Assembly (NCBI GenBank): GCA_013215655.1
Contig: JABSOX010000004.1
Coordinates: 1 to 64,000, forward strand
DNA: 64,000 nt
DNA from: Colwellia sp.
GTDB lineage: Bacteria > Pseudomonadota > Gammaproteobacteria > Enterobacterales > Alteromonadaceae
Direction of reading: 5' to 3'
The translations under genes and the position numbers were made by a program. Below the pieces are notes generated by a model. That model saw only the letters and a program-made list of their open reading frames with translations. It was not told where the DNA came from and did not search any database. This document shows positions 55,003 through 62,929 of this stretch, in pieces (position 1 is the first letter of the stretch; the number at the start of each line of letters is the position of its first letter).

Positions 55003-55995
55003 CTATTCCGAAATACTATCTGTTACGGATAACTTTAATGAGCTAGATACTGCAATAGCTTGTGCCACAGTATTGGCAATATTATCACCTGTTTTACCAT
55101 CAGTTAATACGATGGTACTTTGTGCCGCAATCGCTTGATGTGCGGCAATCGTATCTTGGGCTAAGGTTAGTGTTACCGCTGCTTTACCAGAATGAGTATT
55201 CGCCGCATCACCAATTGTCGTTAATGCGGCTGCTTCTGCATTGGCGACTAAACGAATGGCTTCTGCCTTACCAGCCGCTTCTAAAATTTGCTTTTCCTTC
55301 TCAGCTTCAGCATTTAGAACCTGTTCCGCTTTTGATGCTTCAGCATCAAGTACTCTAGCAGCTTTTAAACCTTCGGCTTCCGTAATAGAGGCTCTTTTAA
55401 CACCCTCTGCAGTTAAAATAACCGAACGCTTTTCACGCTCTGCAGTCATTTGTTTTTCCATGTCTTCACGGATACTTTGCGGAGGACTAATATCTCTAAT
55501 TTCATAACGTGTCACCATCACGCCCCACGGAGCGGTAGCTTCAGTCATTGCTGTTAATATAATTGAATTTATTTTGTCTCTTGACTGAAAACATTCATCA
55601 AGTTCCATAGAGCCAATGGCGTTACGCATAGTTGTCATGGCAAGTTGCGTCACAGCTAATTTATAGTCAGAGATATTATTCGTTGCCGCCGCGGCATCAG
55701 TAACTTTCATAAACAATATGCCATCAAGTTCTAACGATATATTATCTTTAGTAATGGCTGACTGAGATGCAATATCTAATGATTGTTCTTTTAAGTTTCT
55801 ATCTGCGGCAACAGCTTGAACAAATGGAATAATAAAATTAAGTCCAGCGGAAAGCGTTTTATCATACTTCCCTAACGTATAAATAACATAACCTCTATTT
55901 TGCGGGACAAAATAAATGGCTTTTTTTAGGGTATATAAAACAACAATAGTGATCCACGTAAGAGGGTTTGAAATGAGGGGGATAAGTAATTCCAT
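55003..55995 (-). CDS. qmcA: SPFH/stomatin-like protein QmcA
   Basis: A 330-residue SPFH protein: one N-terminal membrane segment (about residues 8-30), an SPFH/Band 7 domain (about 35-205, RGYVIYTLGKYDKTLSAGLNFIIPFVQAV) and a long coiled-coil region with the Ala/Glu-rich repeats (RASITEAEGLKAARVLDAEASKAEQVLNAEAEKEKQIL). E. coli QmcA (YbbK) is a cytoplasmic-face microdomain protein. Operon with the downstream nfeD. Confidence 0.92.
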   Translation of the reverse strand: MELLIPLISNPLTWITIVVLYTLKKAIYFVPQNRGYVIYTLGKYDKTLSAGLNFIIPFVQAVAADRNLKEQSLDIASQSAITKDNISLELDGILFMKVTDAAAATNNISDYKLAVTQLAMTTMRNAIGSMELDECFQSRDKINSIILTAMTEATAPWGVMVTRYEIRDISPPQSIREDMEKQMTAEREKRSVILTAEGVKRASITEAEGLKAARVLDAEASKAEQVLNAEAEKEKQILEAAGKAEAIRLVANAEAAALTTIGDAANTHSGKAAVTLTLAQDTIAAHQAIAAQSTIVLTDGKTGDNIANTVAQAIAVSSSLKLSVTDSISE

Positions 55996-56048
55996 TGGTA
56001 GTTATTCCTTTGTGACTTTATTATTAATATACCTAATATATTCTATAT

Positions 56049-56085
56049 ATATACTTGTTACCATTCAAAGTGCGTGATTTCATTA
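56049..56085. repeat. End fragment of the palindromic repeat family
   Basis: ATACTTGTTACCATTCAAAGTGCGTGATTTC matches the inverted right end of the copy at 32336-32602 with few changes. The rest of that element is missing. It lies between the QmcA gene and the small membrane gene. Confidence 0.6.
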
Positions 56086-56106
56086 GAAATGAAAAATACT
56101 ATTTAG

Positions 56107-56400
56107 CTAGATCAAAATAACAGCAATAGCCGCCAGCATTAATAAAGAACTTACCCACCACATTTTTTCACCCATTTGCAACGCTCCTTTTTTATATTTG
56201 ATTCTAAACGTTGATATTGCTAGATATAGCAATACAACCATTATGGCAATAACGAAATGAGTTGCAATCGTTAACAACTGACTATTCTCATCCCATAAAA
56301 AAACCGCGCCATCGAGCGTAACAAAAAATAAATCTAGAACAGAAACATGTACAAAAATGACAATAAAGAGTAATAATGTTTTTTTATTAAGTTGATTCAT
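56107..56400 (-). CDS. Small three-span membrane protein
   Basis: A 97-residue hydrophobic protein with membrane segments at about residues 8-28, 43-63 and 78-97 (WWVSSLLMLAAIAVILI). No family recognised. It starts 4 bp after the stop of the NAD-dependent reductase gene, so the two are co-transcribed. The product could be a membrane partner, but there is no evidence. Confidence 0.6.
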   Translation of the reverse strand: MNQLNKKTLLLFIVIFVHVSVLDLFFVTLDGAVFLWDENSQLLTIATHFVIAIMVVLLYLAISTFRIKYKKGALQMGEKMWWVSSLLMLAAIAVILI

Positions 56401-56403
56401 GTC

Positions 56404-57219
56404 TTAATTTAATAACCACATAACAAGATCATCATAATAAAATTGATAAGAGAGTTTTTCTCTAATTTTATTTGCTCTTATTTTTTTGCCAACAACCTCC
56501 GATGGCTGATCAACAAAATTAGGAACAGGTAAATCTAACGCCCTCGCGGCTGCTTTATAATAATACTCTTTAGTGGCATTAGTATTACTTACGCCATTAT
56601 ATGTGCCGACAAAATTGTCATCGTTTATTATCTGTTGCATAAGACCAATAACATCACGTTGATGTATTAAGTTGACAGGTACATGAGGCTCTATGATTTG
56701 ACGATTTCCTTGTAAGAATTTACCGGGATGGCGGTCGTCACCCACTAAACCCGCTAATCTTAAAATAACCACTTTGCCTTTAAATGCCATTGCCGCTTGC
56801 TCGGCATCATTTAACAATGCGACTTTATCAATTGATAAATCCAACTCAGCACTTTCATCAACTTCACCAACTAGCCCTTGATAAATAGCCGTTGAACTCA
56901 CCAAAATTATTTGCTTGATATTTCCTAGCTCAGCCAAATGAACAAGTTGTGCTACTTTTTCAGGGTAATCAACTTTACCCTGTCGAAATTGAGGAGTGAT
57001 CGCGATAACTAAACAGCGTTGCTGAAAAACAAGCAATTTTTTTTCAATATGAGTTGTTGGTAATGATAATAACTCTGTAGTTATGCCTTGTTGTTCAAGT
57101 AACGCTTTTTTATCTGCACTTTGCGTGGTAACCGTAACCACATAGCTATCATCAATTAATGTCTTCGCCAACGCTTTACCAAGCCAACCACAACCAATAA
57201 TACCAACACTATTTTCCAT
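56404..57219 (-). CDS. NAD(P)-binding epimerase/reductase-like protein (YeeZ-type)
   Basis: A 271-residue Rossmann-fold protein. The N-terminal dinucleotide motif is GIIGCGWLGKALAKTL (GxxGxxxxG type), followed by VVTVTTQSADK. The segment VSSTAIYQGL and the tail resemble extended SDR proteins such as E. coli YeeZ, of unknown substrate. The typical YxxxK is not clear, so catalytic activity is open. Followed 4 bp later by a small membrane protein and preceded by an NTF2-like gene (18-bp gap). Confidence 0.8.
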   Translation of the reverse strand: MENSVGIIGCGWLGKALAKTLIDDSYVVTVTTQSADKKALLEQQGITTELLSLPTTHIEKKLLVFQQRCLVIAITPQFRQGKVDYPEKVAQLVHLAELGNIKQIILVSSTAIYQGLVGEVDESAELDLSIDKVALLNDAEQAAMAFKGKVVILRLAGLVGDDRHPGKFLQGNRQIIEPHVPVNLIHQRDVIGLMQQIINDDNFVGTYNGVSNTNATKEYYYKAAARALDLPVPNFVDQPSEVVGKKIRANKIREKLSYQFYYDDLVMWLLN

Positions 57220-57236
57220 TTTATAAACCAGTCCTT

Positions 57237-57734
57237 TTATTGCTTATCGTGATATTGTTGTATTTTCTGTACAATAGCTGCTGAAATAGCATTCGGTACA
57301 GGAACAGACAAGTTATATTGTGATATTTTCCAACCTTGCTTAGTTTTAATTAACACCCCTGAACCTCGACAATGACCATAATTTTTATTATTAAGTCGTT
57401 CATCAAAAAATGCTACATCTTTACCCGCTATATGGGTAATATGACGTTCAATAGGAGTATATAACCAGCCTATATTTCTTTTAAATAAAGGTTCAACATA
57501 AGCTTTAAACTCACTTTTTGTCCAACGCTCACTACCGTCTGTTCCCAAAAAAACAGCATTGTCTGCAAATAAGTTAAAATAGATATCCAGCTCGGCATTC
57601 GCAGCCGCTTGATGGAATTGATCTAATGTCTCATTTATGTTTTTCTCACTCTCTCCTGTATGTGCAACCGCTGTACTTATAAAGGTAACATTGAGTAAAA
57701 AAAGGTAACTACTTATCATTAATATTTTGAGCAT
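57237..57734 (-). CDS. Exported NTF2-like (SnoaL/DUF4440) protein
   Basis: A 165-residue protein with a signal peptide (MLKILMISSYLFLLNVTFISTAVA) and an NTF2-like cone domain (INETLDQFHQAAANAELDIYFNLFADNAVFLGTDG). Related proteins carry steroid isomerase, hydrolase or binding functions; the residues that would decide are not clear. Likely exported to the periplasm. Gap of 18 bp to the reductase gene suggests an operon. Confidence 0.75.
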   Translation of the reverse strand: MLKILMISSYLFLLNVTFISTAVAHTGESEKNINETLDQFHQAAANAELDIYFNLFADNAVFLGTDGSERWTKSEFKAYVEPLFKRNIGWLYTPIERHITHIAGKDVAFFDERLNNKNYGHCRGSGVLIKTKQGWKISQYNLSVPVPNAISAAIVQKIQQYHDKQ

Positions 57735-57758
57735 TCTTTTTCCTTAGTTGAAAAATAT

Positions 57759-58646
57759 TTATGGAATAACAAAATACAACCCCGAAAACGTGGCAGCAAT
57801 AACATCCCCACAATAAATATTCACAGTAACTTTTAATTTAGCTTTTTTATTTTTTGATAAAATATTGAGCTCACCTTGGCATAAACTCGCTTCGGTCATA
57901 GCATGTGCTGAACCTTTGAGCGGCGAATGATATCTTATATTTGCATCGGCTAACACAATACTTCCTTGTAGCTGTTTATCTACCAGCTGCATATGAACCC
58001 AACCCCAACCGGTCAACGTTGCCAAGGTATATATGCTGCCAGCAAACATCGTATTATGTAGATTCTTATTAAAAAGAAGATCACATGTTGCCACCAGTGA
58101 TGTGCCATCATAATGTGTAATATCAATGCCCATCGCTTTACTCGCGGGGATAGTTTGATGCCAAGTGTTTTTTAATTCCTGCACTGCATCAACATTTATC
58201 TTATCAGATAGTTTGAGAGTTTTTGACATACTAAAATGCTTAATATCGTCATACAATAAATGCGAAAATTCACCTTGCTGATAACCTAAACGTTGATAAA
58301 AGCTAGTTGCACTTTCCCGTGCATTCAAAAAAACTTGTTTAACACCTTGTTTGGTCGCTTCCAGTTCTAATGATAACAATAACTGTTCTCCTAACCCCTG
58401 TCCTTGCATGTGAGTAGATACTGCCATATAACGGATATGAGCATGATATTGATCCGTTTTATGTAACCGACCAACAGCTATAATTTGATGTTCTTGGTCA
58501 AAGATACAGCGATGAATCGCTTGCTGTTCATGCTCATCTTGTTCACTACCAATAAGCTGCTGCCATGGTTGACGTAAGATCTGCCAACGTAATTGAAAAT
58601 ATTGTTGAAGTTCTTGTTCATTTTTAGGTGCTCGGCACACATTCAT
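57759..58646 (-). CDS. yiiD: Bifunctional GNAT / hotdog-fold thioesterase-like protein (YiiD)
   Basis: A 295-residue fusion. Residues 1-145 are a GNAT N-acetyltransferase domain (MAVSTHMQGQGLGEQLLLSLE, the acetyl-CoA loop, ARESATSFYQRLGYQQG). Residues 155-295 are a hotdog domain (LLFNKNLHNTMFAGSIYTLATLTGWGW). E. coli YiiD has this design and neighbours dtd and rbn, as here. YiiD-type proteins have been linked to malonyl-ACP decarboxylation/fatty acid initiation; I cannot confirm the activity from sequence. The neighbouring spermidine-synthase-like gene is divergent. Confidence 0.85.
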   Translation of the reverse strand: MNVCRAPKNEQELQQYFQLRWQILRQPWQQLIGSEQDEHEQQAIHRCIFDQEHQIIAVGRLHKTDQYHAHIRYMAVSTHMQGQGLGEQLLLSLELEATKQGVKQVFLNARESATSFYQRLGYQQGEFSHLLYDDIKHFSMSKTLKLSDKINVDAVQELKNTWHQTIPASKAMGIDITHYDGTSLVATCDLLFNKNLHNTMFAGSIYTLATLTGWGWVHMQLVDKQLQGSIVLADANIRYHSPLKGSAHAMTEASLCQGELNILSKNKKAKLKVTVNIYCGDVIAATFSGLYFVIP

Positions 58647-58712
58647 TGGCTATTATTACTCTGGGTCTATAATTTTTTTGTAAAATCGATTCAAGTACTT
58701 CATTGGTATGAC

Positions 58713-58802
58713 TATACCCGTTATCATTACCGCACAGGTACACCTTGTATTGAAACTTCTCAAACACTCAAAAACGTGCAGCTCGAATGATAGCAGGTAT
58801 AT
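58713..58802. repeat. Palindromic repeat supplying the ribosome-binding region of the next gene
   Basis: Begins TATACCCGTTATCATTACC and ends GAATGATAGCAGGTATAT, inverted. It belongs to the family at 32336-32602. The start codon of the spermidine-synthase-like gene (58803) directly follows it, and the only Shine-Dalgarno-like stretch (GCAGG, 6-7 bp upstream) is in the repeat end. Confidence 0.62.
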
Positions 58803-59561
58803 ATGCAACTAAGTAAACATGTTCAACAAGGAAAAATACTCTACCTTAACCAAAATGAAGGGTGTATTTCAGTAAACGAAAATGATCACTACCGATGGCT
58901 GGCATTTGATGATGTTATTCAAAGTGTGATGTTAAAAAGAAGGCCTGAAAAGCTTACCTTACCTCACCAAATTTTTATTATGTTACCGTTATTATTCTTC
59001 CGACCTTGCAATGTTTATGAACTGGGATTAGGTGGTGGAAATCTTGGCAGATTCATGACCACATTAAATACTAATATCTCTTTTGTTAGTATTGAATTTA
59101 GTGAACAAGTCATTAACTGTTTTAATGAGTTTTTCAATCCTGAAGGGACGCTATTTGAAATTCACCACCAAGATGCAAATATATGGTTAAAACAAGCAAT
59201 GGACTCGCCACTAGATTGGTTGATTTGTGATATTTATCAGCAACAAACACAAGACTTTAAACATACCTTAACGCAATTATCATTATTAACAGGGCAACTA
59301 ACCTCCGAAACATGTTTAACACTCAATTTACCTGACTCTAGCGACCAAGAAGTCAATTTATGCCTAACCGTATTACAACAACTACAAACATCACATAAAA
59401 TTGTTTATTTTCATGTCCCAAATTACCTTAATATCATTATTCATCTTATCCCGAAACAATGGAAAATAGAGAAGATGCTGCAACGAAATAAACAAAGTTA
59501 TTTAGCTAGACATACTTTTTTAAGATGGCGAAAATTTTGGCAAGTTAGAAATGAGGTTTAG
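58803..59561 (+). CDS. Spermidine synthase-like methyltransferase-fold protein
   Basis: A 252-residue protein with a Rossmann-type methyltransferase fold. The glycine-rich motif is ELGLGGGNLGRFM, with the acidic position in VSIEFS. These resemble SpeE-like proteins that lack the tetramer domain and may be methyltransferases or polyamine enzymes; the PAPT active-site motif (D-x-x-x-x-x-x-D/ DWLICDIYQQ region) is only partly present (D133 and Q positions). Divergent from yiiD. The start lies directly after a dispersed repeat. Confidence 0.72.
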   Translation: MQLSKHVQQGKILYLNQNEGCISVNENDHYRWLAFDDVIQSVMLKRRPEKLTLPHQIFIMLPLLFFRPCNVYELGLGGGNLGRFMTTLNTNISFVSIEFSEQVINCFNEFFNPEGTLFEIHHQDANIWLKQAMDSPLDWLICDIYQQQTQDFKHTLTQLSLLTGQLTSETCLTLNLPDSSDQEVNLCLTVLQQLQTSHKIVYFHVPNYLNIIIHLIPKQWKIEKMLQRNKQSYLARHTFLRWRKFWQVRNEV

Positions 59562-59595
59562 TAAAAACACTGCTTGATCAACAACGTCTATAAAT

Positions 59596-60033
59596 TCAAC
59601 ATTTAAGTGTAAAGGTAACGGGGCCATCATTTAATAACCGTACTTTCATATCAGCGCCAAATTTTCCGGTAGGCACTTTAAAGCCCTGTTCCCGTAATAG
59701 CTGACAGAAATATAAATATAGCTTGTTACTAAAGTCAGGTGCCGCTGCTTTAGAAAAACTGGGTCGCATGCCTCTCATTGTATCCGCTGCTAAAGTAAAT
59801 TGAGAAACAACTAAAATTTCACCTTGAGCTTGTTTCACATTGAGGTTCATTTTTCCTTGCTCATCTTCAAAAATTCGATAACCCGCAACCCGCTCAGCAA
59901 GCCTTTTAGCTTTTTGTTCATTATCATCAAGTTCGATCGCTAAAAAAACCAATAAGCCTTTTTCAATATCACCAATAACCTTTTTATCAACAGTTACACT
60001 TGCTTCAGAAACCCTTTGAATTAATGCAATCAT
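59596..60033 (-). CDS. dtd: D-aminoacyl-tRNA deacylase Dtd
   Basis: A 145-residue homodimeric deacylase that clears D-amino acids from tRNA. The cross-subunit motifs are intact: [17 protein letters not shown] (SQxTL) and NDGPVTFTL (GP motif). Length matches E. coli Dtd (145). Its place between pip/rbn and yiiD agrees with E. coli gene order. Start supported by GTAAATTATG region; AATTTACCCAGT lies upstream. Confidence 0.95.
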   Translation of the reverse strand: MIALIQRVSEASVTVDKKVIGDIEKGLLVFLAIELDDNEQKAKRLAERVAGYRIFEDEQGKMNLNVKQAQGEILVVSQFTLAADTMRGMRPSFSKAAAPDFSNKLYLYFCQLLREQGFKVPTGKFGADMKVRLLNDGPVTFTLKC

Positions 60034-60049
60034 AATTTACCCAGTGAGT

Positions 60050-61018
60050 TTATTTTGTACTTTCATTAAGAAAATGAGCCATAGTGTCTGTGGCTTTACA
60101 AAAAGCATCAATAGTTTGTTGTTCAAAGCCACTATGCCCAGCACAAGGTAAAATATGTAACTGAGCATTAGCCCAATGTTTAACTAGAGTATCAGCAATC
60201 GTTAACTGACAAACCATGTCATAACGACCATGCAGAATAATGGCAGGTATATTTTTTATTTTATCTATATTGTTAATAATATAGTTTTCTGGAATAAAGC
60301 AATGCTGATTAAAATAATGGCTAGATATTTTAGCCATACATAATGCTTGATGTGCATCTTCAATTTTTAGCATATTTAATTGATGATGTTCAATTGTAGA
60401 TAGTCTTAACTCCCATAAATACCAAGCTTTACTTGCCGCAATAGCAGCTACTTCGTTTTTTGAGGTTAATTTATGATAGTAAGCTTCTAATGGGTTTTCT
60501 CTTTCATTTTCAGAAAGGCCTCTGATAAACTCGTTATAATATTCAGGAAAGAAACGCTGTGCTCCGCCCTCACTATATAACCAGTTATATTCAGCTTGAG
60601 TCGCAAGGAATACACCTCGTAAAATAAAGCCTAAAATACTATTTGCGTATTCAATTCCATATACCAATGCAAGCGTAGTTCCCCATGAACCACCCGCGAC
60701 CAACCACTTATCAATGGCTAAATGTAGTCGGATTTTTTCGAGGTCGGCAACAAGATCTTGCGTAGTATTTCTATCGATACTTGGAGAAGGTTTTGAGCGG
60801 CCACAACCACGCTGATCAAAAACAATGATTCGATAAATTTCAGGATCAAAGTATCGTCGATGATTTACACTCGAACCTCCTCCCGGTCCACCATGTAGAT
60901 ATACCACAGGAATACCTTCTGGGTTACCTGATTGCTCGACATATAACTGATGTGAATCATCAACAGAAAACCATTCTTGCTGATATACAGAAATTTTAGG
61001 GTACAGATTTCTAGACAT
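60050..61018 (-). CDS. pip: Proline iminopeptidase (alpha/beta hydrolase)
   Basis: A 322-residue serine peptidase that removes N-terminal proline. The oxyanion motif HGGPGGGSS (about residues 41-49), the nucleophile elbow GGSWGT (Ser about 112), acid HGRYDMVC (Asp about 267) and AGHSGF (His about 295) are all present. Length fits bacterial Pip. Located between rbn and dtd and on the same strand (16-bp gap to dtd). Confidence 0.92.
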   Translation of the reverse strand: MSRNLYPKISVYQQEWFSVDDSHQLYVEQSGNPEGIPVVYLHGGPGGGSSVNHRRYFDPEIYRIIVFDQRGCGRSKPSPSIDRNTTQDLVADLEKIRLHLAIDKWLVAGGSWGTTLALVYGIEYANSILGFILRGVFLATQAEYNWLYSEGGAQRFFPEYYNEFIRGLSENERENPLEAYYHKLTSKNEVAAIAASKAWYLWELRLSTIEHHQLNMLKIEDAHQALCMAKISSHYFNQHCFIPENYIINNIDKIKNIPAIILHGRYDMVCQLTIADTLVKHWANAQLHILPCAGHSGFEQQTIDAFCKATDTMAHFLNESTK

Positions 61019-61026
61019 AAAAACCT

Positions 61027-61893
61027 CTATTGTTGATCACTGTTATGTTCAGCGTGCTGATTTACTTCTTGTAAACAGACAGTAAAAATTGCGCCAATAA
61101 GTGTTACTAACCAAGACAAATATACCCATAAAAATAGTATCGGAATTGTTCCTAATGCACCATATATTGCTTGGTATGACGGTATTTGTGTAACATAAAA
61201 AGCGAATCCTTTTTTCGCTAATTCAAATAAAATAGCAGCGACAACAGCGCCAGATAAGGCAAATCGGAATACTACCGTTTTATTTGGTACAACCATATAT
61301 AAAATAAGAAATGCTCCAATAGAAGCAAGCATAGGCAGTAATCTTAAAAAGATATTAGCAACACCAAAAACATCATAATCGCCTAAAGAAACAAGTGATA
61401 CGATATATGACGTTACAACAATACTGCTACCAACAAGTATAGGCCCTAGGGTAAGCACCATCCAATACATTGAAAAAGCAGTAACTAAACGACGTTTACC
61501 ATTAACTTTCCATAGTTTATTAAATGATTTATCAATCGCTGAAATTAACAATAATGCAAATAGGAAAAGAAAGGTAACAGCAATAACAGACATTTTTGAC
61601 GCATTACTAACAAAACCAGTGATGTGATGTTGTACAACATCGCCTGCTGTTGGTACAAAATTACTATAAACAAAACCCTCTATGGTGCCTTTAATTTCAG
61701 AAAAAATGGGAAAAGCGGTCATCACAGATAACATCACCACCATTAGCGGTACTAACGACATTAAAGTAACGTATGAAAGATAACCAGCAACAACATGTAT
61801 TTGTTCTGTTTTAATTTTTTTTAATAAATAAATGATAAATTTTAATGTAGTCTGCCAATTATTTGTAATATTTAGCGTTTTAAGCCATTCCAT
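61027..61893 (-). CDS. rbn: YihY/BrkB-family inner-membrane protein
   Basis: A 288-residue membrane protein with six predicted spans: about residues 40-62, 94-118, 132-158, 170-196, 205-228 and 240-265. The conserved start [25 protein letters not shown] and the [16 protein letters not shown] segment are typical of YihY (formerly RNase BN) and the virulence factor BrkB. The RNase BN assignment of this family was a misidentification; the symbol is positional. Followed by pip (8-bp gap) and dtd, as in E. coli order. Confidence 0.88.
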   Translation of the reverse strand: MEWLKTLNITNNWQTTLKFIIYLLKKIKTEQIHVVAGYLSYVTLMSLVPLMVVMLSVMTAFPIFSEIKGTIEGFVYSNFVPTAGDVVQHHITGFVSNASKMSVIAVTFLFLFALLLISAIDKSFNKLWKVNGKRRLVTAFSMYWMVLTLGPILVGSSIVVTSYIVSLVSLGDYDVFGVANIFLRLLPMLASIGAFLILYMVVPNKTVVFRFALSGAVVAAILFELAKKGFAFYVTQIPSYQAIYGALGTIPILFLWVYLSWLVTLIGAIFTVCLQEVNQHAEHNSDQQ

Positions 61894-61967
61894 ATAGACT
61901 CGAAGTTCACTTGGAAGAAGTTACTTTAATTGTAACATAATAGAATTTCTTCTATTGGTGACTCAAC

Positions 61968-61995
61968 TAAAAATACCCAAAGGTAATTTGGGTAT
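61968..61995 (-). terminator. Terminator of the small ORF at 62073
   Basis: ATACCCAAA and TTTGGGTAT pair around a five-base loop. On the minus strand the hairpin is followed by TTTTTAG. It lies 77 bp past the stop of the 59-residue ORF and before rbn. Confidence 0.78.
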
Positions 61996-62072
61996 GAATA
62001 AAATAAAAACGAAAGGTAATATATAACGAAAATATATTTAATTATTCAATTTTAATGAAAATTGAGAATAAC

Positions 62073-62252
62073 TTAAATATTTAATAAAAAATCTTGGAAG
62101 GCATTTGGTTGTTCAAAGTGTTGATGAATATCGTGGCTTTGATTAATCGTTGCAAGTAGTTCTGATAACTGTTTTATCTGCCTAGGGCCAGCGCGACCAT
62201 CTTCGAATAAGCGACTTAAATTTTGAAGTGTTCTTAATTGCTCTGGAGACAT
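62073..62252 (-). CDS. Conserved-looking 59-residue hypothetical protein
   Basis: A short ORF with an AAAGGGA ribosome-binding site 7-9 bp before the ATG, starting MSPEQLRTLQNLSRLFEDGRAGPRQIKQL... and ending AFQDFLLNI. The codon use resembles neighbouring genes and the stop is followed by a terminator. The product is soluble, helical and without Cys. I recognise no family. It is on the same strand as typA, about 680 bp further on, and precedes rbn. Confidence 0.6.
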   Translation of the reverse strand: MSPEQLRTLQNLSRLFEDGRAGPRQIKQLSELLATINQSHDIHQHFEQPNAFQDFLLNI

Positions 62253-62309
62253 AATACTAATTCCCTTTAATACGACAAGAAAAGTTCGACAATAAAAACT
62301 GTGGTTAAA

Positions 62310-62483
62310 TTACCCTACAGCCCGACGTTGGTAAGAAGAAGTGTGACCTAGTTCAATTTCTCGGCCAAAGTTTATATATTCTTGGTAAAGGTTACTAAGC
62401 TCACGCTTTTCTGAATTATTGGCATTATCTGAGACCATTTTTTCAAATAAATTACTTAATCTTGCTAACTTTACCTTTTCCAC
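62310..62483 (-). CDS. 57-residue hypothetical protein with GTG start
   Basis: The in-frame region runs from 62310 up to 62528 with a TTG start, but a GTG at 62483 with TGGAG about 10 bp upstream gives a compact helical protein (VEKVKLARLSNLFEKMVSDNANNSEKRELSNLYQEYINF..., ending SYQRRAVG). The Cys-rich 15 residues before it are probably non-coding. Function unknown. The 446-bp gap to typA contains only the typA terminator and a 28-codon ORF that I rejected. Confidence 0.5.
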   Translation of the reverse strand: MEKVKLARLSNLFEKMVSDNANNSEKRELSNLYQEYINFGREIELGHTSSYQRRAVG

Positions 62484-62872
62484 TTTAATACAGCTCCATT
62501 CACATTTATTTTCACAAGTTAATAACAATATTAACCTGCAAATAAATAGTAGCAGTTATATTAAGTTCAGCCAGTTAACGACAAAGTAAAAAAGTATTGA
62601 AATAAATTTTATTTTTTTTATTCGACAAGTAACTAACATAAAAGTAATTGATTACATTATATTTTTAAATAAATACATTTGAGGGTAGGTACTTATTCTG
62701 ATACTTCGTTGAGATATGTCTTACACAAGATTCGGTTTTAACTTACCTATTTTTCTATGGTGATATAATGGTTTTTAACAACTCATCAATAACATCATTC
62801 ACAAAGTATAACTGAGATGCCTTCAGAAAATGGCAGTTCTAACTCAAAAAAACGTTTAGAATGGCTCTACTA

Positions 62873-62911
62873 CAAAATAAAAAGCCAGCTTAAGAAAACT
62901 TAAACTGGCTT
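62873..62911 (-). terminator. typA terminator
   Basis: AAGCCAGCTTAAG pairs with CTTAAACTGGCTT, with a loop of four A. On the minus strand a T-rich run (TTTTATTTT) follows. It lies 19-57 bp past the typA stop. Confidence 0.85.
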
Positions 62912-62929
62912 ATCAAAAAAGATAGATCT

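Noticed and set aside
62817-62903. 28-codon plus-strand ORF (MPSENGSSNSKKRLEWLYYK...)
   Set aside because: It runs into the typA terminator hairpin and has no ribosome-binding site; the amino-acid sequence is likely chance.
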